Assembly (NCBI RefSeq): GCF_040712315.1
Contig: NC_134017.1
Location: 6,540,001 to 6,604,000 of the forward strand
Direction of reading: 5' to 3'
From: Castanea sativa
Taxonomy: Eukaryota > Streptophyta > Magnoliopsida > Fagales > Fagaceae
Length of the DNA: 64,000 nt
Shown here: positions 11,026 to 23,454 of the stretch, piece after piece
Layout of the letters: each line of letters starts with the position of its first letter
Position numbering within the stretch: the stretch's first letter is position 1
Notes under the pieces: generated by a model
The model's database searches: none
What the model saw: only the letters and a program-made list of their open reading frames with translations
Told to the model about the DNA's origin: nothing
Made by a program: the position numbers and the translations under genes

Positions 11026-13001
11026 ATGCAGACCACTGGAGATCCCGGTCCAATTGATAATGTTGTACTTTATGATCAAGATAGCCATGTCTCTTCAGCA
11101 GTTTGGGATGGGCAGGTTTGACAATATCTATCATATCTCTCCTTTTGTTTTAGTTTGTTTTTTCCCAATATTTTAAAGGACTGCAATTGCTTATAATTTC
11201 ATTGCAACATTTAAAGGAGCGAGGAGTGCTTAGATGTCATGAACACACTTCACTGCTTGACCAATGGAAGCTCACAGCTGAACAAATCGAGTTGGTTGGG
11301 AAGGCTGGATTTCATTACTTACGAATGATTCCCGCAATTAATTTTGACAGTGCCCTCATAGCAGCACTAGTTGAGAGGTGGAGGAGAGAAACAAATACCT
11401 TTCACTTGCCTGTTGGAGAAATGACAATAACCCTTGAAGATGTAGCACTCTTGCTTGGACTAGCAATTGATGGAGAGCCTGTTATAGGTGTAACAAGCAG
11501 CACACCCAGCTTGTTGTGTGAAAAATTACTAGGAAGAGTACCAGAGGACCTAACTGGTGGAATGGTGAAGCTTACCTGGTTGAAAGAGTTCTTTTCTCAA
11601 TGTCCCAAAGATGCACCAGTGGAAGAGATTGAGTGCCGAACACGTGCCTACCTACTATACCTGGTAGGCAGTACAATATTTTCCACAACAACTGGTAACA
11701 AAGTCCCTGTCATGTACCTTTCATTGTTCGAGGATTTTGACAAAGCGGGAAAGTTTGCATGGGGTGCAGCTGCATTGGCATTCTTATATAGAGCACTTGG
11801 CAATGCTTCACTAAAGTCTCAAAGCACCATTAGCGGCTCTTTGACTTTACTCCAGGTTTCAGATAAATAACTGTTTTCTTTGCTTCTCTTTTTGTTTCTG
11901 AAAATAACTGTTGGGGGGCAGGGTTGTGATGTAAATTATTGATTGGTGAAGCAATTGGAATTTGGCTATGTTGATGACTTTCAGTTATAATGCTGACTTC
12001 AATTCTTTGTTATATATCTGTAGTGTTGGAGTTATTATCGCCTGAATGTTGGCCGACCAAGGTTCAATCAGGAGCCAAACCAAGGTTGCTTCCCATTGGT
12101 GCTCTGGTGGAAAGGAAAACAAAGTGGTTCCAGAATGAAATGTAATATAGTCTCCTATCGGAAAGCCTTGGATTCTCTTAAACCTTCTGATGTGAGTTTA
12201 TATGCATGTTAGTTTCAAACTTTCAATTCTTATGTGTATTATCTAGAAGATATGATCCAGTTGGTGTGCTTTTGACGTACAGGTAGAGTGGCTTCCTTAC
12301 AAAGATATCGACCATACAGTAATACCAGAAGATATTAAAAATACTTTGACCTTGCGGGCATCAAGGACTATGCTCATTTGCTTTGAAAAGGCAGAAAGAC
12401 ACCTCCCAGATCGTTGCCTTAGGCAATTTGGCATGCTTCAAGGAATTCCAAATGATGTTCATCGATGGGAGAGAAAGAGCCGTGCATATGATCATGGGGT
12501 TGACATCTTGGGTAAAATGCAATATGAGCTTGATGAGTGGGCAATGCGTAGATTTTATGTCGTGGAAGGTGATGATGATGTGGACGAAGAGGAGTACATG
12601 CAGTGGTACGAGAAAATTACTCGTAAATTTGTAGGGAGGCTTACATCTGTTGAGTCTGAATTTAAGGGAAAAGTAAGGCTATGCATAACTGGCTATTTGA
12701 TGTTTACTAATCTCAACAAATATATATTATTTAATTTGTTGTTCTTCTTTTCTTTTTTCTTGATATTTGGTTTTTATTAATTATACAGGTAGAAGCTTTG
12801 AATGAAATCGCAGACATGCTAGGTAAGTTTTCAGAAGATGGGATGGATTTCCAGGATAAGAAGTTACTTGATGAGGTCAAGGATATTGTGCACAAATATT
12901 TGATGGATGAAGTTGGAGATTCACCAAAAAAAATTGGAATGAAGAGTATTAAGAAACGTAAGCGGAAGGATGAATCGATTTGCGAGGATGGCCAATGTTA
13001 A
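11026..13001 (+). CDS. MAIN/MAIL1: Plant mobile domain protein, MAIN/MAIL1-like
   Basis: Coding exons 11026-11115, 11217-11855, 12024-12191, 12283-12672 and 12789-13001 join in phase 0 with GT/AG borders and give 499 aa, about the usual length of MAIN and MAIL1. The plant mobile domain fills residues 30 to about 370. Marks are ALVERWRRETNTFHLPVGEM, VALLLGLAIDG, GSTIFSTTTGNKV, WGAAALAFLYRALGNASLKS and CWSYYRLNVGRPRF. The tail is acidic, then basic (KSIKKRKRKDE), a likely nuclear signal. In Arabidopsis MAIN and MAIL1 are nuclear proteins needed for meristem maintenance and transposon silencing, acting with PP7L. The domain is shared with transposons, but the intron-rich intact frame indicates a domesticated host gene. 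The next gene, convergent, is the PP7L type. MAIN versus MAIL1 cannot be decided by eye. Confidence 0.92.
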
Positions 13002-14421
13002 GAGTTTTAGATGCATTAATCATGTGGACACAGCTCTGTTTATTGAGATAAAAATACCCTAAAAAAATCTATTTGGCAAAGTGGCTAAGATGTGCTTTTC
13101 TTTTCGTTGGTCATTAGTAAAGCACTTCTAGGAAGTAGGTTATTATTACTTAATTTTAGGGGGATTTGTAGTGCATAGCCTATAGTCGCCTTGTATGATT
13201 ATGAAATGTGTAAAAAAATTCTTCATTTAAGATGTCAAGTAGTTCTTCACTGAATTTCAATTTTCAATGCTGGGATGGATTTGGTGTTGGCTAGACTCTC
13301 TCTCTCTTGAATTTATGAAGTTCTTGATCTATAACAAGCTGTGCTGGAACGGTTGTAGTATCAAATGAGCTGTGGGCTGGATAGTTATTTTAATTGCCAT
13401 GGAAAATGAAGCTTTTAGATAGTCCATGACACTTATCTTTAATTTAAACTTTATTTTTCGGTTTTATTGAAGCAAAGCAAGCCAGTTGATCCAAGGGGTT
13501 GGGGATGAAAGATACTGCAGATTAATCATAATCCATTTAATCACTTTTCTCTTTCTTCTTATTTTTTCTTCCTTGTCTACTCGAGTATTTTGAAATGAGT
13601 GCAACTTCTAGCTTTAGTAAGACCTTTTAGCTTCCATCAATATCCTCAAAAGAATTTCCTAGATAACAAATGTTGTCATTATGACAAATTTTGTCATTAT
13701 GACTATCATTTACTACTAATATAGTGTTGAGTAATTTTTGAGATAAATCTTCTATGTGATTAGTGAGTAAGCCCAAACTCAACTGGCTCCCTTACCACCG
13801 GTGAACCATGTAGCTCATTCAGTTATGGAATGACAATCTGCCATCTTTCCATTAAGTCTGACTTCTGACCATGGACTGAATAAATAAATAAATAAAAAAG
13901 GTGTTGCGGTGACCATATACACAAAGTAAAATGCACATACAAGCGTTACAGTTTTAAATGGAAAGTTTTTTTAGACTTAGTCCATAGAGCAGAGGCTTGC
14001 CGACTTTGTACTTTTTTTTATAAATTGTATTGTATGGCCACCTCTTTATTCATCTTGTTAATATAGTGAAATCATTGCAATTTCGTGAACATAGGCACAT
14101 CACCAAATCACTTATCTCTTGTGTTTGATTGTTTTTCTTTGCTCATTTTTCTCTCTATTTTTCATCTCACAGATTTAGACAAAGGTTAGATTCCTAAGAA
14201 AGTGTACTGAATAAAGATCCCAAATGCTAAATCAACTCATTTGTAAATTTGACACAAAATGCTCGAGTGTTTATCTACATAAACATAGAATCGATGAATC
14301 ACATTACTTGGTATTATATACATTTCCATTTGGATACATCTCCAGAAAATCTTTTTCTAGTGATGCTTGACATATCAAGCCATTGTGGCAGAGCTGCCTA
14401 GTGCCTTGGCTCCAAGCTGAC
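13002..14421. other. Intergenic space between two convergent genes
   Basis: This 1.4-kb stretch holds the two facing 3' ends. It contains AT-rich DNA with short AATAAA runs (13880-13895) but no gene. No transposon boundary was recognised. Confidence 0.6.
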
Positions 14422-17400
14422 CTAATCATCTTGCTTCCTCTTTTGGCCTTTACTCTCAATTTCCTACTCAAAGAATACCACGTTAATTTCTCACGTAAGA
14501 GGAATAGAGAAGATAAATGTGAACATGGCTCACCCTTGTTTGAAGCATATGCTTTAGGCCAGCAACAAGCTTGAACAAGTACTCATAAGCAGATTTGTGA
14601 GGCTCCTGCACACTTTAGGTTTAGACCTCTGACGAAGATGATAATAATGGGTAATCCAAAAAGATGTTATTACCTCTAAGTTGGGAGGTAGTGGTAGTCC
14701 TTCCACCTCAGGAGCCTGTGGAACTTGAGCAAGTTGGGTGCCACCCAAATCATTCGGCAAAAGAACACTCCAAGAAGGAGGATTAGAAATGCCCAGAGCC
14801 TCAAAGTCAACTCCAGAAGCCATCACAACTGGAGAAGATTTTTGCAACGAAGAGATGGCAGCAGTTGAGGACTGCGCATGCTAATTTACAAAGAAAGTCC
14901 ATTTCTGAGAATAATATTTTGGAAAATGGAGAATAGCTGCTAGGAGCTAAAGTGTGAGGGCCATGGGAATTTAAAAAATATATATATATATATTGAATAA
15001 GTAACATAAACCCTTCATATAGCAACTGAAATCCCACTTGAGCACGTGAGCAGAGAAAATGTAACAAAACATAATACTGCATACTCTAATGATTAGACAT
15101 TCCAGATTATACCAAAGAGTAATAAGTGCACACATATAATACTATAATGTAATGCTACAAGAATTGATCTGCCTTAAATTACATGCATTTCACAGCTTTC
15201 AAATTTTCTTTTGGAAGTTCTTAGACATATTAAACTTCCAACTTTCTAGAAAAGATGGTTAATCTTTTCCAACTTAAAGATAATGTCACATTGATTCCAT
15301 CTTCCATATAAGCAAAATATAAAGCAAAACAAATCCTACTTTGAAACCATTTTTAAAGAAAAAGTTACCTAACCTGAGATTGATTTTTTTTACCCCCCCC
15401 CCCCCCCCAAAAAAAATATATATATATATCATTTCAAAATTGGACAGAGGAATCACCTGTTTGTAAGATTGATTGTTTTTCATTTCTTTTCTTTTCTTTT
15501 GATAAGTAAGAAATGTATTACAAAAAGGCTACTCCATTAAAGAGATGAAGTAGCCAGAAAAAAGAAAGTACCTATTTGTAAGATTGATTAAAAAAAGAAA
15601 TCCAACTTCATGCCTTGTTGACAAACCTACTTAAGAATTTTTTCCCAAAAGTAAAAATAAAGTGGAGTTGGGTCTTCAGGAATCAGACCCTAATTGCACC
15701 ATAAAGAACAACATTATACCTTATTTGTTCAAGCTGCATTTCTCTTTACTAAACAAGGGCAGCAGGGAAAGGTTAATTTAAAAAAACCATTGTGAACAAC
15801 ACAAAGAATATAAGACCCAATACATTAGTCAGAGCATCATATATTTCACTTGAAACCAGAATTTAAAAAAAAAATTAAGGGCTACTTTTCCTCCAGAAAA
15901 TGTTAACAACTTACTGTTGATGTGAGGTCTCGTTCACCTATATCTATCTCATCTTCTTCATCTGATGTTGCTATCTGATCTTCACGTTTAGATGATGCTA
16001 TCTTATCATAGTCATCAACATCAACAAAAGGATCTGCCTGTGAAGCAAGTTGCATCAAGTTAATTGGATGCATTCATGCAGGCATGAGTTACATGAAACT
16101 GAAACCCTTCAAAAAGCTTTATGGTCCATTTGGATTGAGGAGGAGTAGAGTAGAGTAGAGTAGATTTAGCACAAAATTAGCTTATTTTTAGCCAACTCTA
16201 CTCTACTCCCCTCCACTCCCCCTCCTTCCCCCCTCCATCCAAACAGGCTATTGAAGTCATTTCCCCAACCTGCAGCTAGATGCAGGTGTTCTAAGCATAC
16301 AAGTGCAAACTTATCCATTGGCAAGGGGCCAAAATCAATGGTTGGAATCCATACCTTTGGTTTTTCTACAGCTTTGAATGAGTGGAAGGAAGGACTTTCA
16401 AAATTAGGAGACTGAAGTACAGCATATGCTCCTTCATTGGTAAATATCTTTCTACCGAACTGCATAATTCGAAAACTGTTATCTGAGATAGAATACAACT
16501 TTTGTACCAAAAAAGAATACTTCCGTAGCAGTTGACATTAACTTCCTTTCTTTGAACATCAAGAGCTACCATGTTTTTCTAATAATGCATACTGTAGAAA
16601 GTCCAATAGATTTAATTTTCTTTTCAAATGTAAGATCCAAATAAAATACTCACAAATTTCTGCTCATACAATGAAGAGAAGTAGAAAAACTACTATCCAG
16701 AAAATACACCAACTAGCACGCTAGCAACAAATTGCACATTCCATTATATAGAGGTCATTTATAGAAACCCTCATTTGGGATACACGGACACCTAAAGAGC
16801 AGACCACAAGTGTATTGGATTCCTCATTTTCTATCAATCTTAGTCATGGCCTCTCAATCTTGATGCACGCAACCATACTAATTGGTGGCACATTACTAAT
16901 GGCCTGTTTGGATGGAGGGGGGAAAGAGTAGTATTGGCTAAAAATAAGCAAATTTTGTGCTAAATCTACTCTACTCTACTCTACTCCCCCTTCCTCCCCC
17001 TCAATCCAAACGAACCATAAGTTTTGCAAAACAATCTCTAGTGTAAGTCAAATCTTAGTACAGTAAGGGATACAAAGGCCTGCTTGTTGACAATATTTGT
17101 CATGTTGCAACATGTCTACACATTCATAATGTATAGAATAAACATCTATAATCCACCCTCCAGGTGTTGGATGCATACCAACTTAATAAAGAAATGAAGA
17201 TACTTCATGTTAAAGCAACTAAAAGACAGAATTAGGACATAGAATAAATCTGAACCCTGCAACCTGTTAGCCAAAGCACACAAATTTCAATTTTATAATT
17301 AAAAGACATGTTTTATTTAAGAAGAAAAATTATTATTTTATAACACATAATGCAATCAAAGTCAGAAATTCTAGTCGTGGTTATATGTTGCTATTTGTAC

Positions 17401-18775
17401 AGAAGAATTATGCTTACTTTCCCATATTAGAAATAAGGTGAAATGCTCATATTGGTCCATTCCAAAATCATGTCCCATCAACGATATTCACATATAAAGT
17501 TTATAGTTGTCATTATTATTTTTTCCAAGTATAAAGTTGATAGTTGTCATATAAACAGAATAGAAGCATTAAACTATTTAAATGCATGTCCACACACACA
17601 GAGACTGCCCTTCAGATGTAGAAAAACAAAACACAAAGCTGTAGCTAGTTGCAAAGATTATCACATAGGACTAAGAAATGTCACTTAAAATTAAACATAC
17701 CAAAAAAATTAAAGGTCAAGTCTTAGAGATAAATCTTCAACCTGAGGGTAATCCGGAGCACTAAACAGCGTATACAGCTTCCCTAATTCTCCTTCATGAT
17801 CCAAGCTGTACCCACATAGCATATCACCAAAAAGATGCTGACCAGTCCTCACATCAGGACCTTCATGTGATCTTATGATCAACTACAGTAGAAACGAAGA
17901 GGCAGCATTCGCAAGCATTAAAAAAAATTTAAAAAGGGGATCTGGAAAGTGAGTCTTTATGCACAAATAATTCACAAAATGGAGCTAACAAAAAATAATT
18001 GAGCCAAGAGCTAAAAGCATTGCCTTAGTTAATTTTTTCTCAATATTTGCTTAGAAACTAATTGGTGTACATGATTGTATGTATGTTAATAATCTTGAAA
18101 GTTTGAGCGAATACGAAGTAATAAGCTTTTACTAGCCTCTCTCTTCAAAATACAAGTGGGAACAAGGCATTGGATCCAGATGGCATGACCAAGGCTTTTT
18201 CATGGAAAAAGCTGGGTGGTGGGACAAGATGTGATGAGGTTCATCAAGTACCTGGTGTCAGAATGGACCATTATGGTTCCACTTATAGTATAAGTTTCAT
18301 ATAGACACTTTTATTGCCTGTAAAGAAGTGCTGAATCATCAGAATGTTACCAATTTATATATCTATAAGTAATTTGAGAAATGGTCAGGTTGCACAAGGG
18401 GCTGAAATATTTGAAGAGAATCTTCTTGGATCCAGTAGGAGCAGTAATGGTATGCTCTGCAAGAAATCTTTATGTGGGTCAGTTGGTGGAGGTGGAACGC
18501 TTCTTCTCTGCTAAAGGAGATTTTAGGTAGAAGCAGCACATCAAAGATGACATCCTTTGATTTCAACCTCCATCATATCATAGTCAACTTTAGTATATTT
18601 TAGGGTTCTTGTAGAGTCAATTGCATATCTTGTGAAGGATTGAAGCAAGGAGCTCAAATCCTTCCTAATTTAAGAAATGGGTCCTCTTTGCATCAGTGCA
18701 ACATAATTTTAGAAACTTTTAAGGCTATTAACCTATAAACAGAAATTAAATATTTAATTCTAAAGCTATAATTAT

Positions 18776-18813
<38 letters not shown>

Positions 18814-21323
18814 GCTTCCTATGGACTAATTGCTATGGTAGAGGTCAGAAAAGGCTGCTTATTTAACCTTTTAGGCTCTAGTGTATTAGGGATTAATCCT
18901 TTTTTTCTTATACAATTCACAAAACCATTTAATTATCCAATGAGTCACATCAAATGTTCACAAAACCAAACAAAAGAACATTTGAAACATTTCATTCCAT
19001 AATGACTTTATTTTTTATTCCAGCATAGCGTTGAAAACGCAGTCCAAAAAAAGGGGGAAAAAATTAGCTCCAGCCTTAGCCAAAGTTAACAAAAAAGAAC
19101 TTTTAAAATGAGACCATCTAAGAGACCATATGTGATATTAATTCCATAAATGACTGACATCTAATATGATTTCTATTGTGACAATAAGTTAGTGGTAGCT
19201 TCAATTGTGACAAGAAAACTTCAACATAATTTTTCAACAGTTATATAGAAAATTATTACCTTTAACTTGGACATTTTCAAGAAAGCTTCAGTGCAATCAG
19301 GACCCCACCATAAACCCCGTCCTCGAGCTCGATTTTTACATATACCCTGCCTCTGTGATGGATCTGACCATAGCACATCAGTTAATATCATATTTGGGCC
19401 TTCATATGGAGCATCTATTAGAGATCTTTTAACTGCAGATAACTCTTCTAAAGAACCAAGCTCTAGCCTCTGTGTCCTTTTTCTTCTAGATCTTCGTGAA
19501 TATGCAATGCGTGTACTACGGAAAAGCCCTCCATGAGTGGTATAAACAGATCCAGCAATAACTGAGGCCAAAGGAAGCTCTTTAAAGCAATCCAGGAATT
19601 TATTATAGACATATTCACCTTGATCTCCAAATTTGGTCTTCACCTCCTTCTCGAAACCATATGCTAGTGTGCATTCTTTTGACTCATGATTCCCACGGAG
19701 TAGATATACTCTGTGAGGCATCAATACCTAAACATCACAGAGTTAAAAATGAAAAAAACAAACCAACAAAAACAAAAACAAACATAAAGGCAGTATAATC
19801 ATCACAAGTTATATAATGAAAAAAATACACATAAAAATCAACAACAAACAAGTGGACTATATATTACTTATGCAAGGGGGGGGGGGGGGACCATTCAATG
19901 AAGAAAACACTAAATCATTTATGATAATTACTAAGATGAGAAAATAAGCATAATCAAAATAATGAATACAAAGTAATCATACAACTCGTACAACAGACAA
20001 TAGAAAAATATAATAGATTAAGAAATATAATTGTTTACATATGCCTTTTTTCCCTCCATTCTTTTGCTTTTTCTAAAAAACAAAAATGAGCATTAAGCAA
20101 ATGGACAATTACTATAAATATCATTCATATCACATACCTTCCAAGCCAATAGGAGCAAAAATACCTCCAAACCCCATGCTCCTCTATCTACATAGTTACC
20201 ATTGAAAACATAGAACTGATTCTCAGAGGGAAAACCAGCATTTTCAAGGAGATGGAGCAAATCATGGAACTGGCCATGAATGTCACCCACTACAACAACT
20301 CTTGAGTCCACTCCATGGCAATCAATTTTCACACAGTTTGGTTCATTGGAAAGGATACTTGAAGCTTTATCAACTAGTTTATCCACCACAGAAATTGGCA
20401 TTACCAATTGGAACTCGGAGGGGGGATGATTCTGTGAAAACTGCTTAATTGTGGATATCAATGACCAGATCCAATCTAAGGTAATGCAGTCATCTGGAGG
20501 CCATATAAGAGATTGCAGAAGTGGTGCTTGTGACAATATCTCCTGCAACTGATTTTTACCATTTTCGTTTATTAACTGAGCTTCCACCTCTGGTGGCTCA
20601 TCTTCAGGCATCTTCCTTTGTACCTCTTCAATCTGCATATCCTTTTTGCCAGTGAGTTTTGCCCTAGTCACCGGCCTTTTCTGCACCACATTATGACCGT
20701 CTTCGTTTCTTAGCTCAGTTTCCACCACCAGCGATTCTTCAACCACCATAATTTCTGCACCTCCAACCAGGACATCCACGCTGCTTGGCTGCATTTCCTC
20801 ACCTGCCAAGCTTTCTTTAATCCACGTATCACTCTCAACACTTGCAACTTTAGCATGTTTAGCCGCAATCTCTTTCACCCTTAATAATGATTGAATCCGT
20901 TGGTCATCTAAGCCTTTATATGACATCTTACTTAATTTATACACAATATCCCTGCATGTGCTGGCCTGCATTACCATCAATCATCACATAATGATAACAT
21001 AATGTAAAACAACTTATCATGATATAAGTAGTTCTTACCATCTTCTCAATACTAGAGTGCAAAGCCCTGGTCACGTCACTCTTAGTTACCTATAAAGTAA
21101 CAATGCAACAAATGAGAGTGATCAACATGATAATCAAAAGAATTTGCACATACTTCCCTCTCTCTCTTACCTTTCTATCCTTATTTTCAACAACCCCACG
21201 TGCTATTTCTCGCATCATCACTAGTGAATGCACCCGTTGGTCATCCAAGTTTACAAAAGACATGGCGTTTATGCACTCCACAATCTTCATGCATGCATTC
21301 TTAATTCTCTCTTCTCGGTCCAT
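14422..21323 (-). CDS. PP7L: PP7-like protein, probably inactive phosphatase
   Basis: Ten coding exons on the minus strand: 21323-21171, 21089-21039, 20965-20138, 19727-19260, 17882-17742, 16459-16355, 16037-15915, 14871-14674, 14605-14534 and 14463-14422. All join in phase 0 with GT/AG borders, 726 aa. The start follows an acceptor two bases upstream. Residues 1-110 hold two copies of an LDDQR-type repeat. The PPP phosphatase core (about 230-620) shows VVVGDIHGQFHD, RGNHESKE, TTHGGLF, LIIRSHEGPD and FSAPDYPQ, with the PP7-type insert. The motif normally GDYVDRG reads GNYVDRG, losing a metal-binding Asp, which fits the 'inactive homolog' label of the Arabidopsis protein. The tail has an acidic stretch, a Pro-rich segment and a basic end (GQKRKQDD). 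In Arabidopsis PP7L works with MAIN/MAIL1 in transposon silencing. Introns carry MITEs and a LINE relic. Confidence 0.92.
15393..15408. repeat. Poly-C run in PP7L intron
   Basis: Sixteen consecutive C, followed by A's and a TA run (15417-15429). The length may be affected by sequencing error. Confidence 0.9.
16121..16250 (-). mobile_element. MITE in PP7L intron, copy 1
   Basis: The ends GGTCCATTTGGATTGAGG and CCTCCATCCAAACAGGC are inverted repeats, and the inside is a (GAGTA)n run and TTAGCACAAAATTAGC. It matches copy 2 at 16901-17016 in the opposite orientation. It lies in the intron between the exons ending at 16355 and starting at 16037. The TIR style (GGCCTGTTTGGATGG) resembles Tourist/PIF-type MITEs, which is an inference. 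Confidence 0.8.
16901..17016 (+). mobile_element. MITE in PP7L intron, copy 2, inverted
   Basis: Begins GGCCTGTTTGGATGGAGG and ends CTCAATCCAAACGAACC, with CTACTCTACTCTACT inside. It is the same element as 16121-16250 but flipped. The two copies lie in the introns on either side of exon 16355-16459. Confidence 0.8.
18160..18250 (+). pseudogene. LINE reverse transcriptase scrap
   Basis: One frame reads NKALDPDGMTKAFSWKK and then a degraded GGGTRCDEV. This recalls the plant LINE signature DKAPGPDGF near the start of the RT domain. It sits inside the PP7L intron between 17883 and 19259, antisense to PP7L. The fragment is short, so the call is tentative. Confidence 0.45.
18779..18809. repeat. 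(TA)n microsatellite
   Basis: About 31 bp of TA repeats within a PP7L intron. Confidence 0.9.
19876..19889. repeat. Poly-G run in PP7L intron
   Basis: Fourteen consecutive G in the intron between exons 20138-20965 and 19260-19727. Confidence 0.9.
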
Positions 21324-22594
21324 GACTACAGCCAACAATGCAGCACATATTAGGACAAATCTATCCCAAGCTACAACCAAACATTCACATTCAATTGCAA
21401 GTACTCACATAGCTTGGTGATTTCAAACTTCAAAGCATTGTGCATTGCAAGTTTAATGGCCCATATAAATAGAAAAATACCTTCTAGAAAGGAAATAAAA
21501 CACTCAATAGTTACACTGAATCATTTAAACTGGCCTTTGAGACATTCATGACTAAGCAATGATCTTGTTAGCTATTTCTATAATTAGCAAACTCTTTACT
21601 CAGGGCACAAATCCCCTGTCAACTAAACCTTCATTTATCCCAAAAATCATGACTATAAATTACTTCTGTTCAACAAAAACACCAAAAGTTCTCGTGCAAG
21701 TCTCGTACTGCAACACTTCTTAAGACCCCTCCATCAACAAATCTGCCATTAGATATACACAAATTGCATTCGAGTCACTAAAGTTTTACATGTATAAGCA
21801 GGTATTAAACTGATAGAAAAATGAACAAATCACTAAATGAACATTTTCCTAGCAACTTAAAGCTTTTAGGATAAGTGATGATTTATCACAGTGATATTAT
21901 CATTAGTCTTGAGTTTAACCCTTTAAAAATTTCACATGTTGGGTCCCACTTATTAAGAGTGTATGAACCCACACATGAGGGATAGTGTTCGAAAAAATGG
22001 TTCAATACTTCAATAAACCATTTCCTTTCAAGTTAAGCTTTTGGGATTAACGATAATTTATCGTAAACATTAGTATTTATTAAATAAATAGCACACATTA
22101 GCTAATTGTCAAATAAAACACATTACAATTTTTGTTCTTTAATTTCTTTTGAAAAATCAAAAGCATTACACAGAAGCTAATCAAAGTAAATTGTAACTGT
22201 GTCATGCTTTTTAGCTCAATCCAATTTTAAGCAATGCAGTTTCATAAACCCACAATAATTTTCTTTTTATTTTTGAAGAGCAACAAATTTTATTTAAAAT
22301 GCACAAAAATTCACAACAATAAGGAACATTTATAAACTATTCAAAGATTCAATTTTTATGAAACTTTCCCAACATTTTCTTTGCAGCCAAACACAGCTTG
22401 CAACAAATTCTCGCGTGCTTTGTTTTCAAGCCCAGATCTTTACTCTTTTCCCTTTAATAATAATAGGCAAAAATTTGAAAAAAAAAATTGGGAAAAATCC
22501 TGGATCGTCTAATCACAATCTTGCACAATCGTAGCCGTCCAATTAGTTAGGAATTTTTCAATGAATAAATATGAAGAAGAAAGTTCTAGTGTAC

Positions 22595-22760
22595 CTGGGC
22601 TTTTTTGGTTCTTCAATTGGCTCCAGAAATTGAAATTTGAAACCCTAGGGTTTCAAAAATTGGGAGGCCCTCAACGCGATAGAAACAGTAATACGACAGA
22701 GTGCTTTGGAGGGTAGTGTTTAGGGATCGATAACTACTAAAGATGCAGCGACTTGTAGCT
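22595..22760 (-). promoter_or_regulatory. Probable PP7L 5' leader exon
   Basis: On the minus strand a leader-like stretch with AAACCCTAGGG (a telo-box-like motif common in plant 5' UTRs) ends at CCCAG/GTACAC, a good donor at 22595. The acceptor would be CTGTAG just before 21325. A poly-T tract (22793-22814) lies upstream. The transcription start is not known. Confidence 0.45.
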
Positions 22761-23291
22761 TTGGAAACGGCGCCACTTTGAGTTTGTGAAGGTTTTTTTT
22801 TTTTTTTTTTTTTTCAATAGCCAGTCTATATGTGTACTCACTTTTCATATATTTTTTGATAATTATAGATAGTAGGTTGTTTTTATTGACAACTTATTGA
22901 GATAATAATAAGTTATGATTTTGATGGGTGAAAAAAAAAAGTGTGATAATTGTGGATTAATCACAATTTAATATCTCAACAAGTATTAAAATTGCCTATG
23001 AAATTATTGTGTGTTATTTTTTTCTTCAAGGATTTCTTACCTATAATTTTTTTTTAATTATAATCTCATGTTTATGTGTAACCTTGCTTATGGTTATGGA
23101 TTGAATATCTTTCTTTCATTCTTTCTTTTTTCTTTTTCTTTTTTAAGGAGAAAAATATTATTATACCAGGAGATCACTTGTCAATGAACCATTGGTTTTC
23201 ACCTAACAACTTTTGGCAGCTCCAAAGTTCAAGTTCAATCCCCCCACTTTCTACTAATATATAAGAGGAAAAAAAAAAAAAGTCAATTGAT

Positions 23292-23454
23292 CATTTTGTG
23301 AACTAGTGAAAAGCTTACAAAGATAATGACACTCTAATGACAGAATCTTGCATGCAACAAAATTGTGATGTCTTGGATTCAATCCTTACCTCTAACTTAT
23401 TATCGTAGGAAAAAAAAATAAAAATCAAAAACTCATTTTATGAACTAGTGAAAA
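23292..23454 (+). repeat. Possible retroposon or local duplication
   Basis: TCATTTTGTGAACTAGTGAAAA (about 23291-23312) and TCATTTTATGAACTAGTGAAAA (about 23433-23454) flank a segment with a box-B-like GGATTCAATCC (23375-23385) and an A-rich tail. This could be a SINE with a long target duplication, or a simple local duplication, since similarity continues slightly past the repeats (AAAGATAATGA). Confidence 0.35.

Noticed and set aside
11187..11216. Start of MAIN-like protein at an ATG-like codon inside intron 1
   Set aside because: The acceptor at 11216 and the conserved exon 1 peptide (DPGPIDNVVLYDQ) place the start at 11026.
14554..14673. Read-through of PP7L exon 14674-14871 to a longer tail
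   Set aside because: A donor (GAG/GTAATA) follows and two more exons continue the family-like tail (EPHKSAYEYLF, then GQKRKQDD).
19267..19536. Plus-strand open frame opposite PP7L exon 4
   Set aside because: It is the complement of a well-supported exon with conserved phosphatase motifs.
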